Origin: MedAcidi-G1 sp002713545
Lineage (GTDB): Bacteria; Actinomycetota; Acidimicrobiia; Acidimicrobiales; MedAcidi-G1
DNA: 19,806 nt
Assembly (NCBI GenBank): GCA_964013895.1
Contig: CAXGYF010000029.1
Span: forward strand, 1-19,806
Direction: 5' to 3'
The translations under genes were made by a program, and so were the position numbers. How positions within the stretch are numbered: the stretch's first letter is position 1; each line of letters opens with the position of its first letter. The notes beneath the pieces are model-generated. The model saw only the letters and a program-made list of their open reading frames with translations, ran no database searches and was not told where the DNA came from. This document shows, in pieces, positions 7,690-14,544 of this stretch.

Positions 7690-8121
7690 CTAGTTATTTT
7701 CAATCGGCTGGAAAGCAAATGTAACTACTTCATTACCTTCTTCGTCTATGGCTAAAGGAACGACTGTGAGTTCCATCTCCATTCCAACTCGTAGACGTGT
7801 CGGATCATTTTCTGTCAGTCGAGTTTCGACTTTAACTTCGCCTGGAAGTTCTACGTATCCAACTCCATATGCTTCAAAATTCTCTGGATCAGTTTCACCA
7901 ATGTAGGGAGGTGACTTAGGTGGAAATCCCTGTATGGTCCAAGTCCACAAAACTCCTTTGGTTGATAGTTCAACTTTTTCGATCTGATCACCTGTGCATT
8001 TAGGACAATCTTTTTGCATCGGGAAAACAACATTGCCACAATCTGGGCATTTCCCCCCGATCAATCTAGGTTCCCCTGGAATTCCTGTCAGTACTGTGTC
8101 TTGCACGGAAACCTGAGCCAT
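7690..8121 (-). CDS. Zn-ribbon/OB-fold (DUF35) acyl-CoA-associated protein
   Basis: This is a 143-residue protein. The N-terminal zinc ribbon has four cysteines (25, 28, 39 and 42, as CPDC and CPKC), followed by an OB-fold with LWTWTIQGFPPKSPPYIGETDPE and YGVGYVELPGEVKVETRL. The ATG at 8121 is preferred over the GTG at 8139 because GGAAAGG falls just upstream of the ATG. Family members (DUF35_N/OB_aCoA) bind acyl-CoA and form complexes with thiolase-like partners, as in the Ltp2/ChsH2 aldolase of steroid catabolism. The thiolase-like gene begins 32 bases downstream, so the two probably form one operon and one complex. Family assignment is firm; the complex is inferred from adjacency. Confidence 0.88.
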   Translation of the reverse strand: MAQVSVQDTVLTGIPGEPRLIGGKCPDCGNVVFPMQKDCPKCTGDQIEKVELSTKGVLWTWTIQGFPPKSPPYIGETDPENFEAYGVGYVELPGEVKVETRLTENDPTRLRVGMEMELTVVPLAIDEEGNEVVTFAFQPIENN

Positions 8122-8168
8122 TCTTACCTTTCCTATCACTATCTAAAAAAATTTATGTTAATACTTTT

Positions 8169-8187
8169 GAGTAAAAAGTTTTAACTC
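8169..8187. promoter_or_regulatory. Near-perfect palindrome in the divergent DUF35/dioxygenase gap
   Basis: GAGTAAAAAGTTTTAACTC is symmetric around one central base with a single mismatched pair. It lies in the 147-base divergent gap between the DUF35 gene and the carotenoid-oxygenase gene, where a regulator could control both directions. No convincing -35/-10 pair was found next to it. Confidence 0.3.
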
Positions 8188-8268
8188 TTAAAAATATCGT
8201 ACAGCGCCAACGAGTGTTAAGAGAAAGCCTGACGATACGATTCTTTATAAGAATGTAACGGGGGATCA

Positions 8269-9609
8269 ATGACTACAACGGAAACTGAACAAAAATTATG
8301 GCATCTAAGTGGAAACTGGACGCCAATGTTAGAAGAGATAACCGCAAATGACTTAAAAGTCGAAGGAAATATTCCTGAAGAGCTTAGTGGCACATATTTG
8401 CGTGTAGGACCTAACCCTTCTAGCGGCTGGTCTCCTCATTGGTTTTTTGGAGATGGCATGTTGCATGGCATATCTCTTGAAAATGGAAAAGCGCTTTGGT
8501 ATAAGAATCGATTTGTCAAAACACGGGTCTATAAAGGTGAAGCCGGTGATGATCCTATGGCTGCTATGGGAGATTTAACAATGGGAACTGCTAATACCCA
8601 TGTTGTTAGACATGCTGGAAAAATTCTTGCTCTTGAAGAAGGCCATTTCCCTTATGAAATAACACCAGAACTCGAAACAGTTGGCCCTTGGGACTTTGAC
8701 GGGAAGCTAAATACTTCTATGACTGCTCATCCAAAAATTTGCCCTGAAACTGGTGAAATGATGTTTTTCAGCTACTTCAATTTCGAGGCTCCCTACCTTA
8801 ACTACCACCGGGTTAACGCTGATGGAGAATTAGTTCAATCGGAAGGAATAGATATTCCAAATATTGTCATGATGCACGATTTCAATGTCACTCGAAATCA
8901 CACAATTTTTATGGATCTACCGTTGACTTTTAATCTTGAGGCTATTGATGAAAGCGGATTACCATTCCGCTTTGATCCGGAAGCCGGTGCCCGTCTTGGG
9001 GTGATGAAAAGAGACGGTGACAATAATTCAATTTCTTGGCTAGAGATTGATCCTTGTTATGTATTTCATCCGGTCAATGCACACGAAGAAGATGAAAATA
9101 TAATCATTCACGTATCACGTCTTGAATCAGCATTTGCGAATTCTGCCGATGATTACTCTTCCCAAGGGCATCTCTGGAAGTGGACAATTGATACAACAAC
9201 TGGAAAGGTAAGTGAAGAGCAGATTGATGACAAAGCGTGCGATTTCGGTCGTGTTGACGATCGCCTTGTGGGGCTCCCAGCGCGTTTCGGATATGTAATG
9301 TCTTTGCCTGAAAATAAAGAGTCTGTCGAATACGGAGAGTCTCTATACAAATATGATTTTGTCACGGGTGAGCGTCTGGAACACAAATTTGGTTCTGGTG
9401 TAATAGGCGGCGAACCAGTTTTTGCTCCTGCATCACCTGATTCCGAAGAAGATCAAGGTTGGGTTATGTGTCTTGTGCATGATGAAAATACGAATTCATC
9501 GAAATTTATTATCATTGATGCTCAAGATTTTGAATCAGACCCAGTGGCTACTATCCATATTCCACAGAGAGTTCCTTATGGCGCTCATGGTAGTTGGATG
9601 CCCAATTAG
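8269..9609 (+). CDS. Carotenoid oxygenase (RPE65/lignostilbene dioxygenase) family protein
   Basis: This 446-residue seven-bladed beta-propeller dioxygenase belongs to a family that cleaves an alkene double bond in carotenoids, apocarotenoids or stilbenes with non-heme Fe(II) and O2. The four metal-binding histidines appear at the right places: His154 (TAHPK), His203 (MMHDFNVT), His267 (FHPVNA) and His440 (GAHGSW, seven residues from the C-terminus). The N-terminal signature TYLRVGPNP and FFGDGMLHG (59-67) are also present. GGGGGA lies 3 bases before the ATG. It leads a rightward run with an SDR 24 bases downstream, then ABM-like and HAD-like genes, suggesting that the aldehyde or ketone product is handled by those enzymes. 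Substrate class cannot be told from sequence. Confidence 0.93.
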   Translation: MTTTETEQKLWHLSGNWTPMLEEITANDLKVEGNIPEELSGTYLRVGPNPSSGWSPHWFFGDGMLHGISLENGKALWYKNRFVKTRVYKGEAGDDPMAAMGDLTMGTANTHVVRHAGKILALEEGHFPYEITPELETVGPWDFDGKLNTSMTAHPKICPETGEMMFFSYFNFEAPYLNYHRVNADGELVQSEGIDIPNIVMMHDFNVTRNHTIFMDLPLTFNLEAIDESGLPFRFDPEAGARLGVMKRDGDNNSISWLEIDPCYVFHPVNAHEEDENIIIHVSRLESAFANSADDYSSQGHLWKWTIDTTTGKVSEEQIDDKACDFGRVDDRLVGLPARFGYVMSLPENKESVEYGESLYKYDFVTGERLEHKFGSGVIGGEPVFAPASPDSEEDQGWVMCLVHDENTNSSKFIIIDAQDFESDPVATIHIPQRVPYGAHGSWMPN

Positions 9610-9633
9610 GCTTATTAGAAAGAAGAGATTCGA

Positions 9634-10467
9634 ATGACGAAACGACTTGAAGGAATGGCTGCTGTAATAACTGGCGCTTCCAGCGGTATTGGCGCTGGAA
9701 CTGTGAGGCGGTTCGTAGAAGAAGGAGCTTCCGTAGTAGCAGCTGATATCCAGGAACAAGCAGGTGAAGCACTCGCAGCAGAATTTGGAGAGTCTGTTGT
9801 TTTTATTAGAACCGACGTTACACAAGAAGAGCAAGTTGCCGCTGCAGTAGATCTTGCTGTCGAAAAATTCGGACGTTTAGATTGCATGTTTAACAATGCT
9901 GGAATAGTTGGCGTGGTCGGACCGATTGCCGATACACCAACCGAAGATTGGGATACAACGATTGCTATCTTACTTAAAGGGGTTTTTCTCGGTTGTAAGC
10001 ACGCAGCTCGAGTCATGATCCCTCAAGGCTCAGGCTCAATTATTTCAACAAGTAGTACTGCCGGGGTGCTCGGAGGACTTGGATCTCATGGTTACACAGC
10101 AGCCAAACATGGTGTAATAGGCCTTGCGAAATCAGTGGCTTCAGAATTAAGCGGACATGGGGTAAGAAGTAATGCAATTGCACCGGGAAACACTGTAACT
10201 GCAATGACTGCAACTGTGTCGACGGGTGATCATGAAAAATTAGAAGAAACTGCTGAAGGAATGGCTTCTAGGTCAATGCTCGGAATTGCGGGACAACCTG
10301 AAGATATCGCTGCCGCAGCTGCTTATCTAGCTAGTAATGATGCGCGACTAGTTAATGGTCATGTTTTGGTAGTGGATGGAGGACAAACAACTTCTGGTGG
10401 AAATAATCGATTTATAAAATCCGGTTCTGGGATGGTGCGTGAAGCTGGCAAATGGGATCGATACTAA
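9634..10467 (+). CDS. Short-chain dehydrogenase/reductase (SDR) 2
   Basis: This 277-residue classical SDR has TGASSGIG (13-20), Asp38 at the end of the second strand (NAD preference likely), NNAG (87-90), and the catalytic Ser140/141 region, Tyr154 (GYTAAK) and Lys158. The C-terminal strand LVNGHVLVVDGG is canonical. A tail of about 27 residues after it is longer than in minimal SDRs. AAGAAGAG precedes the ATG. It sits between the carotenoid-oxygenase-family gene (24 bases upstream) and the ABM-like gene (27 bases downstream) in one probable transcript. A likely role is oxidation or reduction of an alcohol or carbonyl released by the dioxygenase; this is inference. Confidence 0.94.
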   Translation: MTKRLEGMAAVITGASSGIGAGTVRRFVEEGASVVAADIQEQAGEALAAEFGESVVFIRTDVTQEEQVAAAVDLAVEKFGRLDCMFNNAGIVGVVGPIADTPTEDWDTTIAILLKGVFLGCKHAARVMIPQGSGSIISTSSTAGVLGGLGSHGYTAAKHGVIGLAKSVASELSGHGVRSNAIAPGNTVTAMTATVSTGDHEKLEETAEGMASRSMLGIAGQPEDIAAAAAYLASNDARLVNGHVLVVDGGQTTSGGNNRFIKSGSGMVREAGKWDRY

Positions 10468-10494
10468 TTTCTAAAAATCTAAAGGAGTAAATCT

Positions 10495-10851
10495 ATGATC
10501 ATTATTGCTGGAACCATTGACTTTGAAGACGAAGAAAATCGAAATACCGCCTTAGAGCAAAGTCGAGACCTTCAACAAGCAACCCGTGACGACGAACCAG
10601 GGTGTCTTGCTTACTGTTTTGCCGCTGATCCTTGTGTCTCAACTCGTATACAGGTTTATGAGTTGTGGACCACAGGTCAAAGTTTGGACGATCATTTTGA
10701 TCACGACAACTATCACAACATGCGCAAGACCCTTGGAGGAAATGGCATGGTCGGAAGTGATACTAGGAAATTCAGAATCGATGCAGACGATCCTGTTTAT
10801 GGTGAAGACAGGATCGCAAGTTCCAAATTCTGGTCAGTCGAAGGGGACTGA
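10495..10851 (+). CDS. ABM-like (quinol monooxygenase YgiN-type) small protein
   Basis: This 118-residue protein has the ABM ferredoxin-like pattern: MIIIAGTIDFEDEENRNT, then ATRDDEPGCLAYCFAADP, then QVYELWTTGQSLDDHFDHDNYHNM, matching the family's E-x-W and H-x-x-x-x-H surroundings. AAAGGAG at 10481-10487 is 7 bases before the ATG. It lies 27 bases after SDR 2 and 5 bases before the HAD-like gene, so it is embedded in the same transcript. Family members oxidise quinols or act as stress proteins; the reaction here is not determinable. It differs clearly in sequence from the ABM protein at 4765-5172 and lacks that protein's C-terminal extension. Confidence 0.75.
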   Translation: MIIIAGTIDFEDEENRNTALEQSRDLQQATRDDEPGCLAYCFAADPCVSTRIQVYELWTTGQSLDDHFDHDNYHNMRKTLGGNGMVGSDTRKFRIDADDPVYGEDRIASSKFWSVEGD

Positions 10852-10856
10852 ATTTT

Positions 10857-11516
10857 TTGAATAAAAATTTCGATGCTGTAGTTTTTGACTACGGCGGTGT
10901 GATGATCACATCCATTACTAACAAATTTGTTCCTCTAGCTGAACGTGCTAAAACTTCAGTAGAAGCAATTAGAGAAATAGTGATGGGACCGCTTGGCGTT
11001 TCCACTAATCATCCTTGGCATCGTGCCGAAAGAGGTGAGATACCTTTAGATCAGATTCAAGAAGGCCTTAAACCTTACGCTGCAGAACAATCCGTGAAGC
11101 TTTACGGTGATGAAATAGAAACCGTCTATTCAAATACAAAGAGTGGTCTTACCACTCCATACACAATTATTAAACCCATGATTGAAAAAGCAATAGAAGT
11201 TCAAAAAAAAGGATTCTCTATAGCATTACTGACGAATCTTTTCGCTGAGTTCTACCCAACAGTCAAACAAGAGCTAACTGACGTTAAGTTCGACGCTTGG
11301 GTTGCGTCATCAGAGGAAGGCGTCCGAAAACCTGAAGCGAAAATCTATGAAAGAACAGAAGAACTTTTACAAGTTTCTGGTAAAAAAATCTTATTTTTAG
11401 ATGATTTCACGCCAAATCTAATTGCAGCTAAAGAAGCAGGATGGTCCGTAATTCAAGTTGCAGACCCTCTTGATGCAATAAAAGAACTGGATGACAAACT
11501 GCTTTTATCGTCTTAG
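10857..11516 (+). CDS. HAD-superfamily hydrolase-like protein
   Basis: This 219-residue HAD protein starts at TTG (10857), with AAGGGG at 10841-10846 as Shine-Dalgarno. Motif I is DYGGV: nucleophile Asp11 is present, but the second Asp of phosphatases is Gly13. Motif II is LLTN (Thr126, Asn127), motif III is Lys158 (GVRKPE), and motif IV is FLDDFTPN (Asp182, Asp183). HPWHRAERGEI (52-62) matches the cap segment of the YihX/ACAD10-HAD-like subgroup, many of which share the DxGGV variant. It may act on a phosphorylated or acyl-CoA-linked substrate, or have lost phosphatase function. It closes the run that begins with the carotenoid-oxygenase-family gene; the gap downstream (107 bases) carries the promoter for the Rieske gene. 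Confidence 0.85.
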   Translation: MNKNFDAVVFDYGGVMITSITNKFVPLAERAKTSVEAIREIVMGPLGVSTNHPWHRAERGEIPLDQIQEGLKPYAAEQSVKLYGDEIETVYSNTKSGLTTPYTIIKPMIEKAIEVQKKGFSIALLTNLFAEFYPTVKQELTDVKFDAWVASSEEGVRKPEAKIYERTEELLQVSGKKILFLDDFTPNLIAAKEAGWSVIQVADPLDAIKELDDKLLLSS

Positions 11517-11561
11517 AAATCTCTTACAAATAAATTGATAAGGTTCAAATAGCTTCAAAAA

Positions 11562-11590
11562 TAGACAAACTTATTCAAACAATTAATAAT
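11562..11590 (+). promoter_or_regulatory. Sigma-70-type promoter for the Rieske gene
   Basis: TAGACA (11562-11567) and AATAAT (11585-11590) are separated by exactly 17 bases, and each differs from TTGACA/TATAAT at one position. Transcription would begin near 11597, leaving a leader of about 27 bases that includes AAAGG (11609-11613) before the ATG at 11624. Confidence 0.55.
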
Positions 11591-11594
11591 TGTT
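11578..11594. promoter_or_regulatory. Perfect 17-base palindrome over the -10 element
   Basis: AACAATTA, central A, TAATTGTT is a perfect inverted repeat that covers the predicted -10 hexamer of the Rieske promoter. A dimeric repressor bound here would block RNA polymerase. The AT-rich composition raises the chance of coincidence. Confidence 0.4.
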
Positions 11595-11623
11595 CTGTAT
11601 CTAAATCTAAAGGTTAAATAATT

Positions 11624-12972
11624 ATGAGTGAAATTCTTTCTTCTGGGGAAGCTAGATCTCCGGGTATCTCCTATCAAGAATTACTTGATACTGACACTCA
11701 TGAAGTTCCAGATGTTCTACGTCTTGAATCTCCCCGTTTCTTAGGCGACGATGATATATCAATTACTCGCTACACAACGCGTGAGTGGCATGACATTGAA
11801 GTGGAGAAACTTTGGAGCCGCGTCTGGCAGTATGCCTGTCGAGAAGAAGAAATTCCCGAAGTGGGCGATTACTACGTATATGACATAGCAAAAGCTTCAT
11901 ACATAGTCATGCGTTCCGGACCTGATGAAATACAGGCTTACCCTAATGCTTGTCTTCATCGAGGCAGAAGATTGAAAGACTATGACGGCAACTGTTCGGA
12001 GATTCGCTGTCCTTTTCATGGACATTGTTGGGAGATAAGTGGGGAGTTAAAAGATATTCCGGCTTCTTGGGATTTTCCTCATCTAGAAGAACGGGGTTCT
12101 GACTATCACCTTCCAGAAATTCAAGTAGCCACGTGGGCTGGATTCGTATTTATAAATCCGGACGCTGATTGTGAACCCTTTGAAGATTTCCTTGGTGACA
12201 TGGCCAGTCATTTCGAGGGGTGGGATCTAGCTAATCGTTACAAGCAAGCTCATATAGCGAAAGTGATTGATTGCAATTGGAAAATTTCACAAGAAGCTTT
12301 CTGCGAGGCTTACCACGTAAACGCCACTCACCCAAACATTATGCTTCAGCTCGGTGACACTAATTCCCAAATCGACATATGGGACAACTTTTCTCGTGTG
12401 ATTACCGCTGGGGCAACTCCAAGCCCGAACCTTGACTACGAGGTAACTGAAGAAGAAATACTCCGATGCGCTATGGATACCCGTCATGATCAGGATACGC
12501 CTATGGAAATTCCTGCTGGCTCCACTGCCCGAGCTATCGCAGCAGCCGGAGGTAGAGAACGTTGGAGAGAAGAGGCTGGCGATTGGGTCGACAAACTTTC
12601 TGATGCCGAAATGGTCGACAATATCTACTATACGTTGTTTCCTAATTTTCATCCATGGGGAGCGTTTAACAGAATTGTTTACCGTTTCAGACCGAACGGT
12701 GACGATCACCGCTCTTGCATAATGGAATGCATTTTTATTGCACCTTTTATTGGTGAACGTCCTCCCCCAGCCCCAATACATTGGCTCGAAGAACACGAAA
12801 CCTTCACTGATGCAACAGAGTTGGGCATGTTGGGAAAAGTTTTCAACCAGGATCTTTTTAACATGGCTAAAGTCCAAACAGGTCTAGAAGCAACGCACAA
12901 ACCAGGGGTATCCTTGGGCAACTATCAGGAATCAAAAGTTCGATGGCTTCACCAGAAGCTAAGCGAATGGTG
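11624..12972 (+). repeat. Direct repeat, left copy (1,349 bases)
   Basis: This segment begins at the A of the start codon and runs to the second base of codon 450. It matches 13187-14535 with no difference found on reading. The flanks differ at once on both sides: T versus G before the ATG, T versus C after the end. Offset is 1,563 bases. Confidence 0.93.
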
Positions 12973-12982
12973 TGAGGAGTAA
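11624..12982 (+). CDS. Rieske non-heme iron oxygenase, alpha subunit, copy 1
   Basis: This 452-residue ring-hydroxylating-type oxygenase alpha subunit has a Rieske [2Fe-2S] domain with Cys110, His112, Cys129 and His132 (CLH and CPFH, 16 residues between). The catalytic domain has NWKISQEAFCEAYHVNATHP, giving iron ligands His231 and His236, with Asp410 (NQDLFNMAKVQ) as the third. All metal ligands are present. The family adds O2 to aromatic rings or performs monooxygenation or demethylation, using a ferredoxin/reductase supply. No beta subunit, ferredoxin or reductase is in the window, so it may be a homotrimeric alpha-only enzyme. The gene ends TGT GAG GAG TAA, and those bases also form the Shine-Dalgarno of the next small ORF. 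The first 1,349 bases are identical to copy 2. Confidence 0.95.
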   Translation: MSEILSSGEARSPGISYQELLDTDTHEVPDVLRLESPRFLGDDDISITRYTTREWHDIEVEKLWSRVWQYACREEEIPEVGDYYVYDIAKASYIVMRSGPDEIQAYPNACLHRGRRLKDYDGNCSEIRCPFHGHCWEISGELKDIPASWDFPHLEERGSDYHLPEIQVATWAGFVFINPDADCEPFEDFLGDMASHFEGWDLANRYKQAHIAKVIDCNWKISQEAFCEAYHVNATHPNIMLQLGDTNSQIDIWDNFSRVITAGATPSPNLDYEVTEEEILRCAMDTRHDQDTPMEIPAGSTARAIAAAGGRERWREEAGDWVDKLSDAEMVDNIYYTLFPNFHPWGAFNRIVYRFRPNGDDHRSCIMECIFIAPFIGERPPPAPIHWLEEHETFTDATELGMLGKVFNQDLFNMAKVQTGLEATHKPGVSLGNYQESKVRWLHQKLSEWCEE

Positions 12983-12984
12983 GA

Positions 12985-13194
12985 ATGTTAGGTATCTACC
13001 ATCCCTTTAGCAGAGCTCTTTACGAACAAGATGGCGAAGGTAACGTGCTCGTCACTGATAATGAAAAAACCGGTTTATTTAGAGCAGACGGATCTTGGCT
13101 TAGTGGAGAATTAAAAGAATGTGACCCGCAAATGTGTAATTGGATAGCCGGTCCGCAACTTGGAAGTCATCGACTTGTAAAAGCTGATGAGTGA
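12985..13194 (+). CDS. Small uncharacterised protein between the Rieske copies
   Basis: This 69-codon ORF is not recognised as any named family. It is acidic and mixed, with no membrane segment and no signal peptide. It has aromatic and glycine-rich stretches, for example YHPFSRALYEQDGEG and FRADGSWLSGELKECDPQMC, including a C-x4-C pair (CDPQMC). GAGGAG at 12974-12979, inside the last codons of copy 1, is an ideal Shine-Dalgarno 5 bases before its ATG, so translation is probably coupled to copy 1. The last codons and stop (GAT GAG TGA) overlap the first 8 bases of copy 2, so the stop is created by the repeat itself. It may be a genuine accessory protein of the oxygenase, or the front of a longer gene cut by the duplication. 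Confidence 0.6.
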   Translation: MLGIYHPFSRALYEQDGEGNVLVTDNEKTGLFRADGSWLSGELKECDPQMCNWIAGPQLGSHRLVKADE

Positions 13195-14535
13195 AATTCT
13201 TTCTTCTGGGGAAGCTAGATCTCCGGGTATCTCCTATCAAGAATTACTTGATACTGACACTCATGAAGTTCCAGATGTTCTACGTCTTGAATCTCCCCGT
13301 TTCTTAGGCGACGATGATATATCAATTACTCGCTACACAACGCGTGAGTGGCATGACATTGAAGTGGAGAAACTTTGGAGCCGCGTCTGGCAGTATGCCT
13401 GTCGAGAAGAAGAAATTCCCGAAGTGGGCGATTACTACGTATATGACATAGCAAAAGCTTCATACATAGTCATGCGTTCCGGACCTGATGAAATACAGGC
13501 TTACCCTAATGCTTGTCTTCATCGAGGCAGAAGATTGAAAGACTATGACGGCAACTGTTCGGAGATTCGCTGTCCTTTTCATGGACATTGTTGGGAGATA
13601 AGTGGGGAGTTAAAAGATATTCCGGCTTCTTGGGATTTTCCTCATCTAGAAGAACGGGGTTCTGACTATCACCTTCCAGAAATTCAAGTAGCCACGTGGG
13701 CTGGATTCGTATTTATAAATCCGGACGCTGATTGTGAACCCTTTGAAGATTTCCTTGGTGACATGGCCAGTCATTTCGAGGGGTGGGATCTAGCTAATCG
13801 TTACAAGCAAGCTCATATAGCGAAAGTGATTGATTGCAATTGGAAAATTTCACAAGAAGCTTTCTGCGAGGCTTACCACGTAAACGCCACTCACCCAAAC
13901 ATTATGCTTCAGCTCGGTGACACTAATTCCCAAATCGACATATGGGACAACTTTTCTCGTGTGATTACCGCTGGGGCAACTCCAAGCCCGAACCTTGACT
14001 ACGAGGTAACTGAAGAAGAAATACTCCGATGCGCTATGGATACCCGTCATGATCAGGATACGCCTATGGAAATTCCTGCTGGCTCCACTGCCCGAGCTAT
14101 CGCAGCAGCCGGAGGTAGAGAACGTTGGAGAGAAGAGGCTGGCGATTGGGTCGACAAACTTTCTGATGCCGAAATGGTCGACAATATCTACTATACGTTG
14201 TTTCCTAATTTTCATCCATGGGGAGCGTTTAACAGAATTGTTTACCGTTTCAGACCGAACGGTGACGATCACCGCTCTTGCATAATGGAATGCATTTTTA
14301 TTGCACCTTTTATTGGTGAACGTCCTCCCCCAGCCCCAATACATTGGCTCGAAGAACACGAAACCTTCACTGATGCAACAGAGTTGGGCATGTTGGGAAA
14401 AGTTTTCAACCAGGATCTTTTTAACATGGCTAAAGTCCAAACAGGTCTAGAAGCAACGCACAAACCAGGGGTATCCTTGGGCAACTATCAGGAATCAAAA
14501 GTTCGATGGCTTCACCAGAAGCTAAGCGAATGGTG
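13187..14535 (+). repeat. Direct repeat, right copy (1,349 bases)
   Basis: This is the second copy of 11624-12972. It starts at the ATG, where it overlaps the end of the small ORF by 8 bases, and ends at the second base of Cys450. The bases beyond it (CGAATAG) differ from copy 1 (TGAGGAGTAA) but still encode Cys-Glu-stop. Confidence 0.93.
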
Positions 14536-14542
14536 CGAATAG
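13187..14542 (+). CDS. Rieske non-heme iron oxygenase, alpha subunit, copy 2
   Basis: This 451-residue protein is identical to copy 1 over its whole length except that the final Glu is absent. It has the same Rieske ligands (Cys110, His112, Cys129, His132) and iron ligands (His231, His236, Asp410). Its last codons are TGC GAA TAG in place of TGT GAG GAG TAA, so the Shine-Dalgarno-forming GAGGAG of copy 1 is missing; nothing rightward follows it. No Shine-Dalgarno is visible before its ATG, which lies inside the end of the small ORF. Expression would rely on translational coupling to that ORF and on the promoter upstream of copy 1. It ends tail-to-tail with the PPOX gene, 2 bases apart. A real duplicate and an assembly artefact both remain possible. 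Confidence 0.9.
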   Translation: MSEILSSGEARSPGISYQELLDTDTHEVPDVLRLESPRFLGDDDISITRYTTREWHDIEVEKLWSRVWQYACREEEIPEVGDYYVYDIAKASYIVMRSGPDEIQAYPNACLHRGRRLKDYDGNCSEIRCPFHGHCWEISGELKDIPASWDFPHLEERGSDYHLPEIQVATWAGFVFINPDADCEPFEDFLGDMASHFEGWDLANRYKQAHIAKVIDCNWKISQEAFCEAYHVNATHPNIMLQLGDTNSQIDIWDNFSRVITAGATPSPNLDYEVTEEEILRCAMDTRHDQDTPMEIPAGSTARAIAAAGGRERWREEAGDWVDKLSDAEMVDNIYYTLFPNFHPWGAFNRIVYRFRPNGDDHRSCIMECIFIAPFIGERPPPAPIHWLEEHETFTDATELGMLGKVFNQDLFNMAKVQTGLEATHKPGVSLGNYQESKVRWLHQKLSEWCE

Positions 14543-14544
14543 AA

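Noticed and set aside
8240..8254. TTCTTTATAAGAA-type symmetry with TATAAG as a possible -10 for the carotenoid-oxygenase-family gene
   Set aside because: No -35 lies at a usual distance and the leader would be only about 12 bases long, too short to be convincing.
9615..10016. Leftward 133-codon frame opposite SDR 2
   Set aside because: It is a shadow of the SDR coding sequence with a Ser/Ala/Thr-biased composition and no Shine-Dalgarno.
12287..12877. 196-codon leftward open frame inside the Rieske gene, repeated at 13850-14440
   Set aside because: It is antisense to a full set of Rieske motifs, has no family features, and occurs twice only because the DNA is duplicated.
11624..14535. Composite transposon or IS-mediated duplication
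   Set aside because: No transposase, terminal inverted repeats or target-site duplications are visible; the repeat holds only the oxygenase coding sequence.
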